Below are positions 45,640 to 56,644 of a stretch of 64,000 nt of DNA, piece after piece (position 1 is the stretch's first letter; every line of letters starts with the position of its first letter). Made by a program: the position numbers and the translations under genes. The notes beneath the pieces are model-generated. The model worked only from the letters and a program-made list of their open reading frames with translations, ran no database searches and was not told the DNA's origin. Source of the DNA: Rapana venosa (Eukaryota > Mollusca > Gastropoda > Neogastropoda > Muricidae). The stretch spans positions 50,382,833 to 50,446,832 of the forward strand of contig CM054157.1 of assembly GCA_028751875.1 (NCBI GenBank). The letters are read 5' to 3'.

Positions 45640-45880
45640 TGAAGATGCTGAACAAGGCGCAGTCCAAAGAGTCCCTGGGGCGGCGTGGAAGAGGTGCTGA
45701 GGCACGACAAAGCACAGAGCCCTCGTCATGAGGGACATCCAGCGCCTCAGCCACGCCTTCAGGCAGGTTGTGCCCTCCTCCACGCTCGCCCCGCCCACGC
45801 CCCTAGGAGTCACCCCGACAGAGTTGTCCCTGCACGCGCCGCCTCTAGACCCCGCTACGTTGGATACCAAGCATTTTAAG
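45640..45880 (+). pseudogene. Damaged penultimate exon of gene X
   Basis: The last ~170 bp read HRALVMRDIQRLSHAFRQVV and then a Pro/Thr/Leu-rich stretch ending PLDPATLDTKHFK, directly before a GTGGGT donor at 45881. Upstream the helical-looking text is split over frames (KMLNKAQSKESLG in one, EEVLRHDKAQS in another) with a TGA between them, so at least one or two single-base indels are present. This may be sequencing error rather than gene death, because the donor and the downstream exon are intact. The 5' exon boundary is uncertain. No protein family recognised. Confidence 0.45.
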
Positions 45881-46109
45881 GTGGGTGGGGTGGGGTTGGT
45901 TGTTTGAAGTTTTGTTGGTTATGTTTGTTTGTCTGTCTCTGTGTTCTACCTTTCTGTTAGGTGTCTCTCTGTATGTCTGTGTGTGTATTTCGCTGTCTCT
46001 GTGTGATTCTGTTTCTTTACGAGTGTGTGTGTGTGTGTGTATGTGTTTGTGTGTATGCGCGCGTGTGAATATGCGCGTACGTGCATGTGCATACATGTGT
46101 GCATTTTAA

Positions 46110-46140
46110 GGAGAGAGAGAGGGGGGGGGAGAGGGAGGGG

Positions 46141-46176
<36 letters not shown>

Positions 46177-46232
46177 GGGGAGGGGAGAGAGAGAGAGAGA
46201 GAGGGAGAGAGAGAGGGAGAGAGAGAGTGCGT
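46110..46232. repeat. (GA)n microsatellite in the gene X intron
   Basis: GA dinucleotides with two poly-G interruptions. Lies between the penultimate and last exons. Confidence 0.93.
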
Positions 46233-46352
46233 GTGTGCGTGTGAGTGTCCTCCTACTGCTGCTTCTGCTATTATCATCATTACTACTACCATCATTATCA
46301 TTATTATAATTATAATTAACACTCTTCGCACTCACTCTATCTATGTTTTCAG

Positions 46353-47087
46353 AGCCAGCTAGCCATGCTGAAAGCAGAGGCAGAACACATCCAGAAACGC
46401 TTCCAGTGGAAAGACTCGGAAACTGCCAACCTTCGCCAGGAGCTCTTCGCCGTCAAGCAACGCTTCCACGACTACAAGATCATCGCCTCAGGCCATAGAC
46501 CCCCTCCCCACCCCACCACCACCACCCCCACCACCCCCACCACCACCCCAGCATCCCTATCCACCCACCTCGTCTGTGCTTCGTGCGGCCATACCGCGAT
46601 TCTGCAAAACGGGAGCTCGCATCCCAATCTGCCGAACAGCTCAGCACACCCTGTGCATTCCTCCACGGCTTCCAAGCGACTTTTCCAGGACGAGGAGGAG
46701 CAGGAGGAGGAGGAGGAGGAGGAGCATCTTCAAGCTGAGGACTTGCTTCCAGAAGGGTGGGTCGATCGCCGAGGTAGCATGGGTAGGTCCGATTTGGACA
46801 AAACTGTGGTGGACGTGGAAGAATACTTACTGGATGAAGACGGGCGGGATTGTGTAGGGGAGGCTGTCACGTTTGACGATGCTCTGATTCGAGAGGCGTG
46901 TCGTCGTCTGCCCAAAGGGAGTAGCTCCGTGGCTCATGGCGGCGGTGCTGCCTCAACCAAGAGCCCCCCTGTGAAAGGGACAGGGGAGGCAAAAAGTGGG
47001 GGAGGGGAGAGCAAGCCCAAGAGAGATGCCAAAACCGGTGGTGCCTGGAACAAGGCTCGGGTTAAGAGAAAATTGATGTCCAAATAG
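46353..47087 (+). CDS. Terminal exon of an unrecognised coiled-coil/acidic protein (gene X)
   Basis: A 245-codon open frame follows a good acceptor (ctatgttttcag, ending at 46352) and ends in TAG at 47085-47087. It begins SQLAMLKAEAEHIQKRFQWK, a charged heptad-like helix of about 45 residues ending near HDYKIIASGH. A Pro/Thr-rich linker follows, then CASCGHTAILQNG, a Glu-rich run encoded by GAG/GAA repeats (about residues 110-125), an acidic helical segment (VEEYLLDEDG), and a basic Ser/Gly/Lys tail ending VKRKLMSK. The upstream exon at 45880 ends in AAG in phase 0, so the two join as DTKHFK-SQLAML. I do not recognise the family; helix, acidic run and basic tail would fit a cytoskeletal, centrosomal or nuclear scaffold, but that is only a guess. 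A second copy at 16 kb is broken by a SINE. Confidence 0.72.
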   Translation, partial: SQLAMLKAEAEHIQKRFQWKDSETANLRQELFAVKQRFHDYKIIASGHRPPPHPTTTTPTTPTTTPASLSTHLVCASCGHTAILQNGSSHPNLPNSSAHPVHSSTASKRLFQDEEEQEEEEEEEHLQAEDLLPEGWVDRRGSMGRSDLDKTVVDVEEYLLDEDGRDCVGEAVTFDDALIREACRRLPKGSSSVAHGGGAASTKSPPVKGTGEAKSGGGESKPKRDAKTGGAWNKARVKRKLMSK

Positions 47088-47423
47088 AAGTTGTTGTTGT
47101 TGTTGCTGTTGTTGTTGTTGGTGGTGGTGTTGTTGTTGCTGCTGCTGTTGTTGTTGTTGTGTTGCTGTTGTTGTTGCTGCTATTGTTGTTGTTGTTGTTG
47201 TTGATGATGTTGCTGTTGTTGTTGTTGATGATGTTGTTGTTGATGTTGTTGTTTTTGCTGTTGTTGTTGTTGTTGTTCTTCTTCTTCTTCTTCTTCTTCT
47301 TCTTCTTCTTCTTCTTCTTCTTCTTCTTCTTCTCTCTCTCCCTTTCTGTCTCTGTCTGTCTCCCCCCTCTCTCTCTTTCTCTTTCTCTTCTCCACTGTGT
47401 GTGTTAGTGCGTGCATGCGTGCG

Positions 47424-47488
<65 letters not shown>

Positions 47489-47612
47489 CCTCTCTCTCTC
47501 CCCCCTCTCTCTCCCTCTCCCTCGTCTCTTTCTCTCTCATCCTTGTAAAACGCAAAACAGTTCAGTTTGTACAGTTCAGTTTGGTCCCTTCCATCCAAAT
47601 AAAGCAAGAGAA
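47088..47612 (+). other. Probable 3' UTR of gene X
   Basis: After the stop at 47087 come (GTT)n and (CTT)n trinucleotides (47090-47333), a long CT tract (47424-47490) and then unique sequence (cttgtaaaacgcaaaacag) with an AATAAA at 47598-47603. The same order occurs at 17040-17545 in duplicon A, where an AATAAA is also kept. The UTR is inferred from position and the polyadenylation signal only. Confidence 0.5.
47598..47603 (+). promoter_or_regulatory. Polyadenylation signal of gene X
   Basis: Canonical AATAAA about 510 bp after the stop, conserved in duplicon A (near 17527). Confidence 0.5.
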
Positions 47613-47824
47613 AAAAAAGGAAAGCCGAGAAGCTGTCTAATACATATCATCAGCCCAGTGACTGTATGTACTGTGTTAGCGCTAGTGGTGTGTCTGGCTT
47701 TGGCCAAATGTAATTCTTCGTTAGTGACTGATCCAAGTGCCAAGACTGACCTAGAATTAGTATCAAAATGTTATTTGTTGAAAATGTTAATATGTGGCAG
47801 TTGTGTTCATCTATATCGAGTTAC

Positions 47825-47933
47825 TTGTGTAAGTGTGTGTGTGAAGGGTGGGGTGGGGTGGGGGGCGTGGGGGGGAGGGGGGGCGGGGGGGCGGGGATGT
47901 TGTGTGTGTGTGTGTGTTGTGTGTGTGTTGTAT

Positions 47934-48020
<87 letters not shown>

Positions 48021-48142
48021 GGGTGTGGTGGGGGTGTTGTGCTTTGATGTGTGTTGTGTGTGTGTGTTGTGTGTGTGTGTGTGTGTGTAGTGTGTGTAGT
48101 GTGCGTGTGCATGCGCGCGCACACGTGCGTGCGTGCGTGCGG
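47825..48142. repeat. TG array downstream of gene X
   Basis: G-rich start (47846-47896), then pure (TG)n (47938-48018) and the gcatgcgcgcgcacacgtgc end. Confidence 0.95.
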
Positions 48143-48349
48143 TGTGTGCTTGTTGAGCAAATTATAATCAATGAAATTGTATAATGCTGAAATAATTTCT
48201 AAACACATTCAGCGCTGCAAATACTTGTGCTTTCAAATTAAAAAAAAATGAAATGTCATATTACGAATAGTCAATATTTGATATTGTTCCATGAAGCCAT
48301 CTATGCCAATAAAGACTACAGAGAAATCCAAGCTTCAATCTCATGTAAT

Positions 48350-48540
48350 CCTAGCTAATGTTTTGTGGCATCGTTTTATTCCCGTGTCTCGGCTAGAGCT
48401 CCGAGATTCACCAATCAAGAGATTTTTGTGTATGCGACCGTTCAACCCCCACTCTACCCCCCCCCCCCCCCCCCCCCCCTTCCACCATTCAAGGTATCCG
48501 CATTCCGACTTCTGGGATGCAGCTTCACTTAAATGCTGGG
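48350..48540 (+). repeat. Dispersed repeat E
   Basis: gtgtctcggctagagctccg and gcattccgacttctgggatg with an internal poly-C (48460-48479). Related copies: 18545-18625, 48880-48990, 45000-45110, 56240-56335 and the complement at 4540-4690 and 6260-6450. Confidence 0.6.
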
Positions 48541-48559
48541 GGACAGGATCGAAAATTGG

Positions 48560-48860
48560 TAGCCTTGAGGTTAGAGCCTTGTGTTTGAGCGTTGCACTCG
48601 TGATCTGACGGCCCGGGTTTGAGCCACCACAGCAGCGCCCGTTTAAATGGATTTTCCTCCCTGGAGTTAACATCAGTACTGACTCCAATCCCCTAAAAGT
48701 CCTTCAGAAGAGACTATAAACCGAGACCCTGTGTGTGAACGCAGGCAGAACATCTTGCGCACACGTTAAAAACCCGTTCTGCTTTGAGTTGAGTAGAGTA
48801 GGCTATGTCATGCCGGTAGGAATGGATGACAATTTGTTTTTTAAACACAAGCATACTGGT
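48560..48860 (+). mobile_element. SINE-beta (copy B)
   Basis: Head gtagccttgaggttagagcc, B box gggtttgagccacc, core ggagttaacatcagtactga. Confidence 0.78.
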
Positions 48861-49049
48861 GCTATGTTTAGACACCTTTCCCCAAAGTCGGAATGTGGCT
48901 ACCTTCATGGTGGGTCAAAACGGTCGCATACGCAGAATCTCGCCATTGGCGAACTTCGGAGCTCTAGCCGAGGAACGAAAAAAAAAAGTCACTGAGCCAG
49001 ACGTGAGTTCCTGAAGTCGGAATACGGCTACCTTAATGGTGGGCAAAAA

Positions 49050-49650
49050 CGGTCGCAGAACCTACCACCTACCTTAGGTGTGGCATGCAACGCAACATTC
49101 TTTGCATGACCTTTGCCCGTCAACCTCTAACCTCAAAGGTTTGACAGTAACTTATCACAGGCCCTGACGCAAAGGGGAAACTTGAAAAGGAGGTCACCAT
49201 GAGACCAGAGGAACAGGGGTCACTGAATCAGAGACTGCTTTCTTGTCTTGCATGATGATCAATGGTGATGAGGATGATGTACTGATGCTGCTGTGGAAGT
49301 GTACCAACTTTGAGACTGACTACTTGTCAGGGTTGTAGGTTTTCACTTGCTACCATGATAATATTATATTCCAACATCAACCAGGCCCAAGAAATACAGA
49401 CACCTGCAGTGTGTGTGTCAGGTGATTTGAACACTCTCAAAATCGCATTCATAAAGTGGATGAAAAAACTTGACTGTGTAGTTTCAGTCTTCCCAAAGAG
49501 CAAATAGCAAACTCACTCTAGACAGGACCAAGCCGGAGTAAAATCGAACAAACAACAACAAAAAACCCTTCTATGATTCTTACAGGGTTCGAACCCTAAA
49601 CCTTTCAGCCAGAAATCAAATGTGCTAACCACCCATCCACGATGGGTCGA
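49050..49650 (-). mobile_element. SINE-gamma (copy B)
   Basis: Minus-strand element; complement of the B box at cagggttcgaaccctaaacc (49583-49602). Confidence 0.78.
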
Positions 49651-49714
49651 AGTTTTACCAACAGCAACACAACAGAGGAAATACAACAGCAGTTAACCCA
49701 TAAATGATATTTAG

Positions 49715-49845
49715 TGTTCTGCTTTTCGAAAGAGTAGGCCATTGTGTGCCGGTGGGAACAGATGACAGAATTGACAAAACCGCATACACACGAGGACTGG
49801 ATGTAAAAAAGCACATTATCCTCGATATAAAAGAGTAAAATAAAT
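49715..49845 (+). mobile_element. SINE-beta 3' fragment
   Basis: Only the last ~130 bp of the family (gcttttcgaaagagtaggcc to ttatcctcgatataaaag). 5' truncated. Confidence 0.75.
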
Positions 49846-49914
49846 AAAATAAAATAAATAAAAATGAATAGTGCTACAACACAGGTAATAAAAACTGGCC
49901 AATAGATTGGATTC

Positions 49915-50580
49915 AGTATACCACTTAAAGTCACGGCAGATTTATCTGCGTGACATTTGGGTTGCTCTCCCCAGGGAGAACGCCTCGCCACAAGAGCAGC
50001 GCCGCCCATTATTTAAATTTTGTTTCCTGTCTACATCTGTATTTAGTTTCCTATCAGAGTGACTTTTCTTCCTACATATTTTTGCCAGTGACAACTCTTT
50101 TGTTGCCATAGGTCCTTTTACGTGCACTAAATGCGTTTTGCACACGGGACTTTCGTTTATTGTCTCATCCGAAAGACTAGCACCCAGACCACCACTCACA
50201 GTCTAATGGATGGGGGAAAAGTTTCGGGCACAAAAAGGGATTGAGCCATCACACAAGTACTTGAAACCTGAGTCAGTGCTGACTCCACTCCCCCCCAAAA
50301 GTCCTTTGGATGAGATTATAAACCAAGGTTTGTGTGCGAACGCACGCAGAATATCTTATGCACACTTTAAAACCCGTTCCGCTTTTCGGAAGAGTAGGCC
50401 ATTGTGTGCCGGTGGGAACGGATGACAACATTTACAAAACTGCATACACACGGGAACTGGATGTAAAAAAAGCACACGAGTGCTTATTCCATTATCCTCG
50501 AAATAGATAAATAAATAAACAAACCTGGACTTTTCGCTTTCTAGGCAGGTACATTACCTCTAGACCACCAATCCATCAAA
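49915..50580 (-). mobile_element. SINE-alpha with a nested SINE-beta (copy B)
   Basis: SINE-alpha is split by a plus-strand SINE-beta (50271-50520) flanked by a 7-bp target duplication AAACCTG (50264-50270 and 50521-50527). The head lies at 50530-50575. Confidence 0.85.
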
Positions 50581-50687
50581 GTAGCATGGCTTAAAGCCAC
50601 CCAACCCAGTGGGACTGTTAGGCTGAAATTCAAAATATGTAGGTATCTGAAAGACAACACTAGTTGTCTGAGCGTTTCACTTCAAAG

Positions 50688-50722
<35 letters not shown>

Positions 50723-50821
50723 CAGTGAGTACAACTCATTACTGAACTTCTGTCTTCTTAGCTTTTTGTTTGTTTACCTCCCCAAAAGTAAGATATATAT
50801 TTTAAATTTTGGGTCAGCATA

Positions 50822-51055
50822 TAGACGGGGGCGATAGCCTAATGGATAAGGCGATGTCTTCTGATCCTGACAGTCCTGAAGACGTGGGTTCGAATCTGGA
50901 ATGCGCCTGTCACATTGCTAATGGTTGTTTGTGAATTTCATGATCTGGCCTGGCCACAGTGTGTGTGTGTGTAGATGTGTCTGGTTACTACTGCCATTCC
51001 TGAATACATGAAATCATGCACTTTCTTTAAAAAAAAAGAAAAAAAAAGAAAAAGA
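50822..51055 (+). mobile_element. tRNA-Arg-like SINE (copy B)
   Basis: gatagcctaatggataaggc (A box) and gtgggttcgaatctgg (B box), tail ending at an A-rich stretch before the GA array. Confidence 0.78.
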
Positions 51056-51057
51056 AA

Positions 51058-51091
<34 letters not shown>

Positions 51092-51995
51092 TAGCAGAGG
51101 GAGACCATGGGGAGACTATGAGTAGCACAGAGGGAGACTATGAGTAGAGTAGAGGGAGACCATGGGGAGACTATGAGTAGAGCAGAGGGAGACCATGTGG
51201 AGAGTAGAGGGAGACTATGGGGAGAGTACGGGGAAAGGAGAGTAGGGAGAGGAGAGAATGGGGAGAGTATGGGGAGAGGAGAGTATGGGGAGAGGAGAGT
51301 ATGGGATGAGTAGAGCAGAGGGTAGTGAGAGGGGGAGAGGAGAGAATGGGGAGAGTAGAGCAGAGGAAGAGTATGGGGAGAGGAGAGTATGGGAGAGTAC
51401 AGCAGAGGGAGACTATGGGGAGAGGAGAGTAATGGGTGAGTAGAGCAGAGGGAGACCATGTGGAGAGTAGAGGATATTACTGGGAGAGTAGTAGAGCAGA
51501 GGGAGACTATGGGAGAGTAGAGCAGAGGGAGATTATGGGAGAGGAGGGTACGGGATGAGTAGAGCAGAGGGAGAGTATGGGGAGAGGAGAGTATGGGGAG
51601 AGGAGAGCAGAGGAGACTATGTGGAGAGTAGAGCAGAGGGAGAGTATGGGGAGAGGAGACTATGGGGAGAGTAGAGCAGAGGGAGACTATGGGGAGAGTA
51701 GAGCAGAGGGAGAGTATGGGGAGAGGAGACTATGGGGAGAGTAGAGCAGAGGGAGAGTATGGGGAGAGTAGAGCAGAGTATGGGGTGAGTAGAGCAGAGG
51801 GAGAGTATGGGGAGAGTAGAGCAGAGGGAGACTATGGGGAGAGTAGAGCATCTGCAGTCTACAGGGGAGTAGGGCAGAGGGAAACTATGGGGAGAGTAAA
51901 GGGAGTAGAGGAAAAGTAGAAAAACTATGGAGAGAACTTTGAGAGTAGAGGGAGACTATGGGACAATAGTAGAAATAGAGGGAGACCAAGGGAGA
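51056..51995. repeat. GA-rich minisatellite after copy B
   Basis: Units on gagactatggggagagtaga with gcagagg. More regular than the 21-27 kb array and only ~0.94 kb long. Confidence 0.93.
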
Positions 51996-52600
51996 GTTTT
52001 GATGTGCATTTCTAGGGTGTCACTATAAGACTGTTTAAATTTTGCAATGAGTAACTCATGAACATCTCCAGTTTTCAATTGGTGTGTGTTGTGTGACATT
52101 TGGGCATAGCATCCCCAGTAGTGTTATTCTACGTTAGACTGGTAGATTCCCCATGAGGATACCTGCCTGTTAGTTTAAATAGCATCCCTACCTTCTGGAA
52201 GTTCTGTGCTTGGAATTCCCTCTCTTTGTTTCTGCCTGGCTCCTTTTCTTCCTGTGACCTCTTTCGTTCGTTCTCATGCCTTCTTGTCTGGAAAGACTTA
52301 AAAGATAACAACTCTGTCCCTCACTGAAGTGACATGCACTGGGCTTGACTGTCAGGCGCTTAACGGCAATGCAACGCATTTTTGCTCGTATGACAGATAA
52401 CAATAATTGCTGAGGGTTCGATGAAGAAGACGTTATCTAGATTAGTACAATTGTGACTGGGCATTAGGTTATCTCCCATGTGATCAGAGTCCTGTCGCAG
52501 CATCGTGTTTCTAAATTGGGACACACCTGTGAATTGTGCGACACTGTGTTTCGTTGCGTGGTGGTGATTTAGACCTGTCTGTTGTAATCACTGTGCCCAT
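51996..52600. other. Unique DNA, empty RTE site
   Basis: Non-coding. The sequence at 52440-52470 is uninterrupted where the other copy carries an RTE. Confidence 0.6.
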
Positions 52601-52689
52601 GCGGTAAAATAATAATAATAATAATAAAGTATGGAATTTATATAGTGCTGAATCTTGTAAAGAAACACATCAAAGCGATCAGATGACAT

Positions 52690-52868
52690 TTTTTTAATGC
52701 GTGTGTATGCGGTTTTTTAAATTTTGTCATCTGTTCCCACTAGCGCACAATAGCCCACTCTTTCGAACAGCGGAACAGGATTTAATGTATGCGCAAGATG
52801 TTCTGCATGCGTTCGCACACGGGGACTCGGTTTATAGTCTCATCCGAAGGACTTTGACATTCAGTTTG
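52690..52868 (-). mobile_element. SINE-beta 3' fragment
   Basis: Minus-strand fragment from the poly-T side to cgcacacggggactcggttt and gtctcatccgaaggac. Confidence 0.75.
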
Positions 52869-52871
52869 AGT

Positions 52872-53404
52872 GGCAACCACCACAACGTCCCTCCAACGAC
52901 CGTCCCCTGCGAACCTCCAACCCCAAAGGCCCTGACACAAACTCACCACAGGCCCAGAAGTGTATGGGCAAACCAAATCTGAGGTCACCAGGAGACCAGA
53001 GAAACTGGGACCACCGAATCAGAGGCAATATTTTTAATTGCATGTTGATCAATGACAATGAGGATGATGTAATTATGCTGCTGTGAAAGTGCATATGCTT
53101 TGAGACTATTTGACAGGGTTGTACTCTACGCTTACTATCATAATATATCCCGGCGTCAACCGGGCCCGAGAGATACAGACACCTGCAGTGTTGGTCAGGT
53201 AATTTGAGCAACACTCTCAAACTCGCATCCGTTAAGTGGATGAAGCTCGACTGTGTGGTCCCAGTCATCCCACTGAGCCCACAGCACACTCTGGGTAGGA
53301 GCCGGCCGGAGTCCGAAAAATCCCTATGACTCTTATGGGAATCGAACCCGCGACCTTCCAGTCCGTAACCCAAGGCGCTAACCACTGCGCCATGGCGGCT
53401 GGTC
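52872..53404 (-). mobile_element. Complete SINE-gamma insertion with target duplication
   Basis: On the minus strand: ccatggcgcagtggttagcg (A box), gcgggttcgattcccat (B box) and a ~480-bp body. It is flanked by CAGTTTGAGT on both sides (52862 and 53403). The counterpart at 36735 is an empty site. Confidence 0.88.
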
Positions 53405-54074
53405 AGTTTGAGTTTTTTGTCAAAATGGGAAGAAAGGGCGAGGCTGGGAATGGAACCCAGAACCTCACGGTTTACTTGTTGGCAGGCAAACGTCTTAACC
53501 ATCCTGCCACCTTCCTTCCTCTAGGATTTATACAACCTTGCTGGTAGATATCACATTCTCACTGTGTAGTAATAGCTAGGAAGGTGTACAGAGTTAGTGG
53601 TAGGTAGGTGAATGCGTTTTAACAACTTGCACAATATGCTGCTATTTTGGTAATCTAGCCTTTGAGATCAGCTAATCTTAGAGCTACATCTTATATGATT
53701 TGTTGCATGTAGTGTGGCATGCTTGAACTCTTGACAGACTGATGAAAACCATCCTAGGGCAATGAACACGAGACTTCTTGTGCACGTGCCATATAAATAA
53801 TTACCTCTCTTGGACACTTTGTTGTCTATATCATGTCTGCTTCATCCATGCGCTTTCACACATTCAAACTTTTATGGGGGGGATTTTCCAGCACAAAAAT
53901 GTATCCTGTTGCCTTGATGTTATGTTATGGAGGTACGAGTGCAGATTTCCTCTCTGCTTCTGTGCCAGTATTAAGTTCAAGTCTAAATCTTGAATGTCTT
54001 GGCAACAAGATAGGTTGTTAATGCTGCAGTGTGCATTTCACCATTACAGCAGCAAGATTAAACAAAAAAGAAAA
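53405..54074. other. Unique non-coding DNA
   Basis: Collinear with 36740-37360. No gene seen. Confidence 0.5.
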
Positions 54075-54275
54075 AAAAGAGGTAAAGGCTTTCCCATAAC
54101 CTACTACGTGGTCATTGGCGAGCAAGGTGTCAGAGACCTCAACTTCTCTAGGGCGACACCCATCTCTTCCTCGCTGCTCACTTTCCCTGTCCCTAAAAGA
54201 GGCCAGGTACCTATTTACAACTCGGAGGACTGTACAGAAGCAAGGTGCACGGATGGTCACCTATCTATTCTAGTC
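54075..54275 (+). mobile_element. Dispersed repeat D
   Basis: cccataacctactacgtggt, gtcagagacctcaacttctc and tttccctgtccctaaaagag recur at 63806-64000 and 37360-37560. Confidence 0.7.
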
Positions 54276-54279
54276 TATT

Positions 54280-54545
54280 CTTTTATACCAAGGATAATGG
54301 AATAAGCACTTATGTGCTTTTTTACATCCAGTCCCTGTGTGTATGCGGTTTTGTAAATTCTGTCATCTGTTCCCACCGGCACACAATGGCCTATTCTTCC
54401 GAAAAGCGGAACAGGATTTAACGTGTGCGCAAGATGTTCTGTGTGCGTTCGCACATGGGGCCTCGGTTTATAGTCTCATCCGAAGGACTTTTGGGGAGAG
54501 TGGAGTCTGCACTGTCCACACCCAGTGCTGCTTGACCTTTGCTTG
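54280..54545 (-). mobile_element. SINE-beta
   Basis: Minus-strand fragment from ttttataccaaggataatgg to gtctcatccgaaggactttt. The shared tail tacaagattcagcgctatat follows at 54583. Confidence 0.8.
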
Positions 54546-54619
54546 GGGAGAGCCAGTGCTCTGACCTCTGAGTTGTTTGTTTTACAAGATTCAGCGCTAT
54601 ATAAATTCCATATATTATC

Positions 54620-55521
54620 AGTATTATCTTGGTATGGCAAGATTGGAATGAGTGGCGAGGGAGCAGCAACAGCTATGGTGTGTGACAGAAAATACCAATA
54701 AAGTAAAATAATAATAGTGTCCCCCCCTCCCTCTCTCTCCAAGAAAAAACCCACAAACCTCAAACAAACCAAAAAAGACCCACTCAAACATATTGATATA
54801 TATAACCCCTACCAAAAAAACTCAAACCAGCAGAAACTTCCCCCCCACCCAAATACCAAAGAAAACCACAAAAAACCCAAAGATATCACCACACACAAAA
54901 AAGTCCCAAACAATCAAAATCTAATTTCCTTCCCTAAATAACTGTCACTCCCTCAAACCATCCACACACACACCGACACAAAATCCCAACACATTCACAG
55001 ATATTGTAAGAACTGTATTTGAAAAAACAGCAAACATGATATTTTTTAAAAACCAAGCCACACTTTTCATCAAAACACTGCTTTAAACAAAATATGTTCA
55101 TCCACGAATAAGATACTGGCATAAAACATACACACACACATGCACGCAACTGCACAATTCTTCTGAAGAATAAAAAACCATCTCTTTTGATACATACTGG
55201 TTTAAGGCTCAGCAGTCACTTATCCAGGGCTCATACTCCTAAAAGGACCCAACATTAACAAACTTTTCACAAACGTTTAAGACCCCACTGTGAAACAATT
55301 TCAAAGCCCAACATCCCATATACAGATGAAAAATCACCAACTTAAGACACTGAAACAGGAACTCAAAAATCCAGAAAGGACCTTGTTCTTCTTCTTCTTC
55401 TTCCTTTTTTGTCATGTTTCTCCCAGGGGAGGTTTGACATTGATGAGCCTTCTCCATCTCGCTCTGTTTTGAGCTTCCAGGTCTTGCTAGGTCTTCCCTT
55501 CCCTTCCCAGAAAGGACCTTG

Positions 55522-55581
<60 letters not shown>

Positions 55582-56640
55582 TCTTTTAAAGAAAGCATGG
55601 AAAACCAAAAAGTGAAGATTGGAGCGAAACTGCATTCCAAATACGATTTCGCTCGACTAATAAAACGTGTGAGGTCATACCAGCACTGATACCGATGACT
55701 ACGTTAACATCCATGCATTTCGAGCTAGAACAAAGACTGGCAGACACTGTATGCATACATGAATGCTGTATATACGTTATCTGATTCCATTATGTATAAT
55801 ATTGAAGTTGCATTCATGAACATGCGACTGCTACTGGTTAACGTTTATTGCTACTGATAATACTTGTCATGCATCTTTGTATTAGTAACAACAAAATGAA
55901 GTTTAAAACCCCCTATAAAACAAACGGATTGGCAGACACTGCAGTATGCTGTACGGTTGTTGCAGGGATTCCTTCGAAGCCAGGGTTAGGTCTTTTGTTT
56001 CTCACCAACACATTGTTACAGTGACAGCAGCCTGGCATTGCTGCTCAGTCACCTGCTTCCACTCTCAGATGGTGGTTAGCTAGGCACGCCAGAATAAGGA
56101 AGCGACTCTAAGAACATTTGTGCCGAAAGTGAATGGTACGCTGATAACCAAAATGTTAGATTCAGATTTTCATTTCAGTTTTCCCTTATTTTCTTATTTG
56201 TTTGGTTTTTTCTCTCTCCTTGAAGAAAATGTTTCATAACTTTTCGGATGGCGTTCCATCATGGTGGGCAAAAATGATCACATACGTAAAATCTCACCAT
56301 TGGTGAACCTTGGAGCTCCATCCGAGGAGCCCCTCTTTTGGGGGTAAGAGCACCTCAAATACCTCCCCCCCAAAAAAAGAAAAAAAAGAAAAGACTTCCA
56401 ATACAAACCTTTACAAACCTAAGTCAGTTTTTGCACACTTTTATGACTTTGAAAAAGGGTCTCAGTTTTTCCAAACTTTTTTTTCAAATATGTACAAACT
56501 GTATGAACCCATATTCATTAATTCTGTCTTTCTGTTTGTCCCTCTCACTCTTTCTCCAATTTTCGCGCATGTATGCTTGCTTGTGTGTGTGCAAACACAA
56601 CGAACACATCATGAGTGCGTATGTATGTATGTCTTCCTTA
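54620..56640. other. Unique DNA downstream of GPN1
   Basis: Non-coding by inspection. Contains a (TTC)n (55386-55405), (AT)n (55524-55576) and dispersed repeat E (56240-56335). Collinear with 37860-40195. Confidence 0.5.
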
Positions 56641-56644
56641 TCTG

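Larger units (their letters stand above)
46250..51060 (+). repeat. Duplicon B (intact gene X terminal exon plus SINE cluster)
   Basis: Direct counterpart of 15935-21235. Collinearity starts at tcctactgctgcttctgcta in the intron and ends at the tRNA-Arg-like SINE before the GA array. Copy B is the better preserved of the two, with an open terminal exon. Confidence 0.85.
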
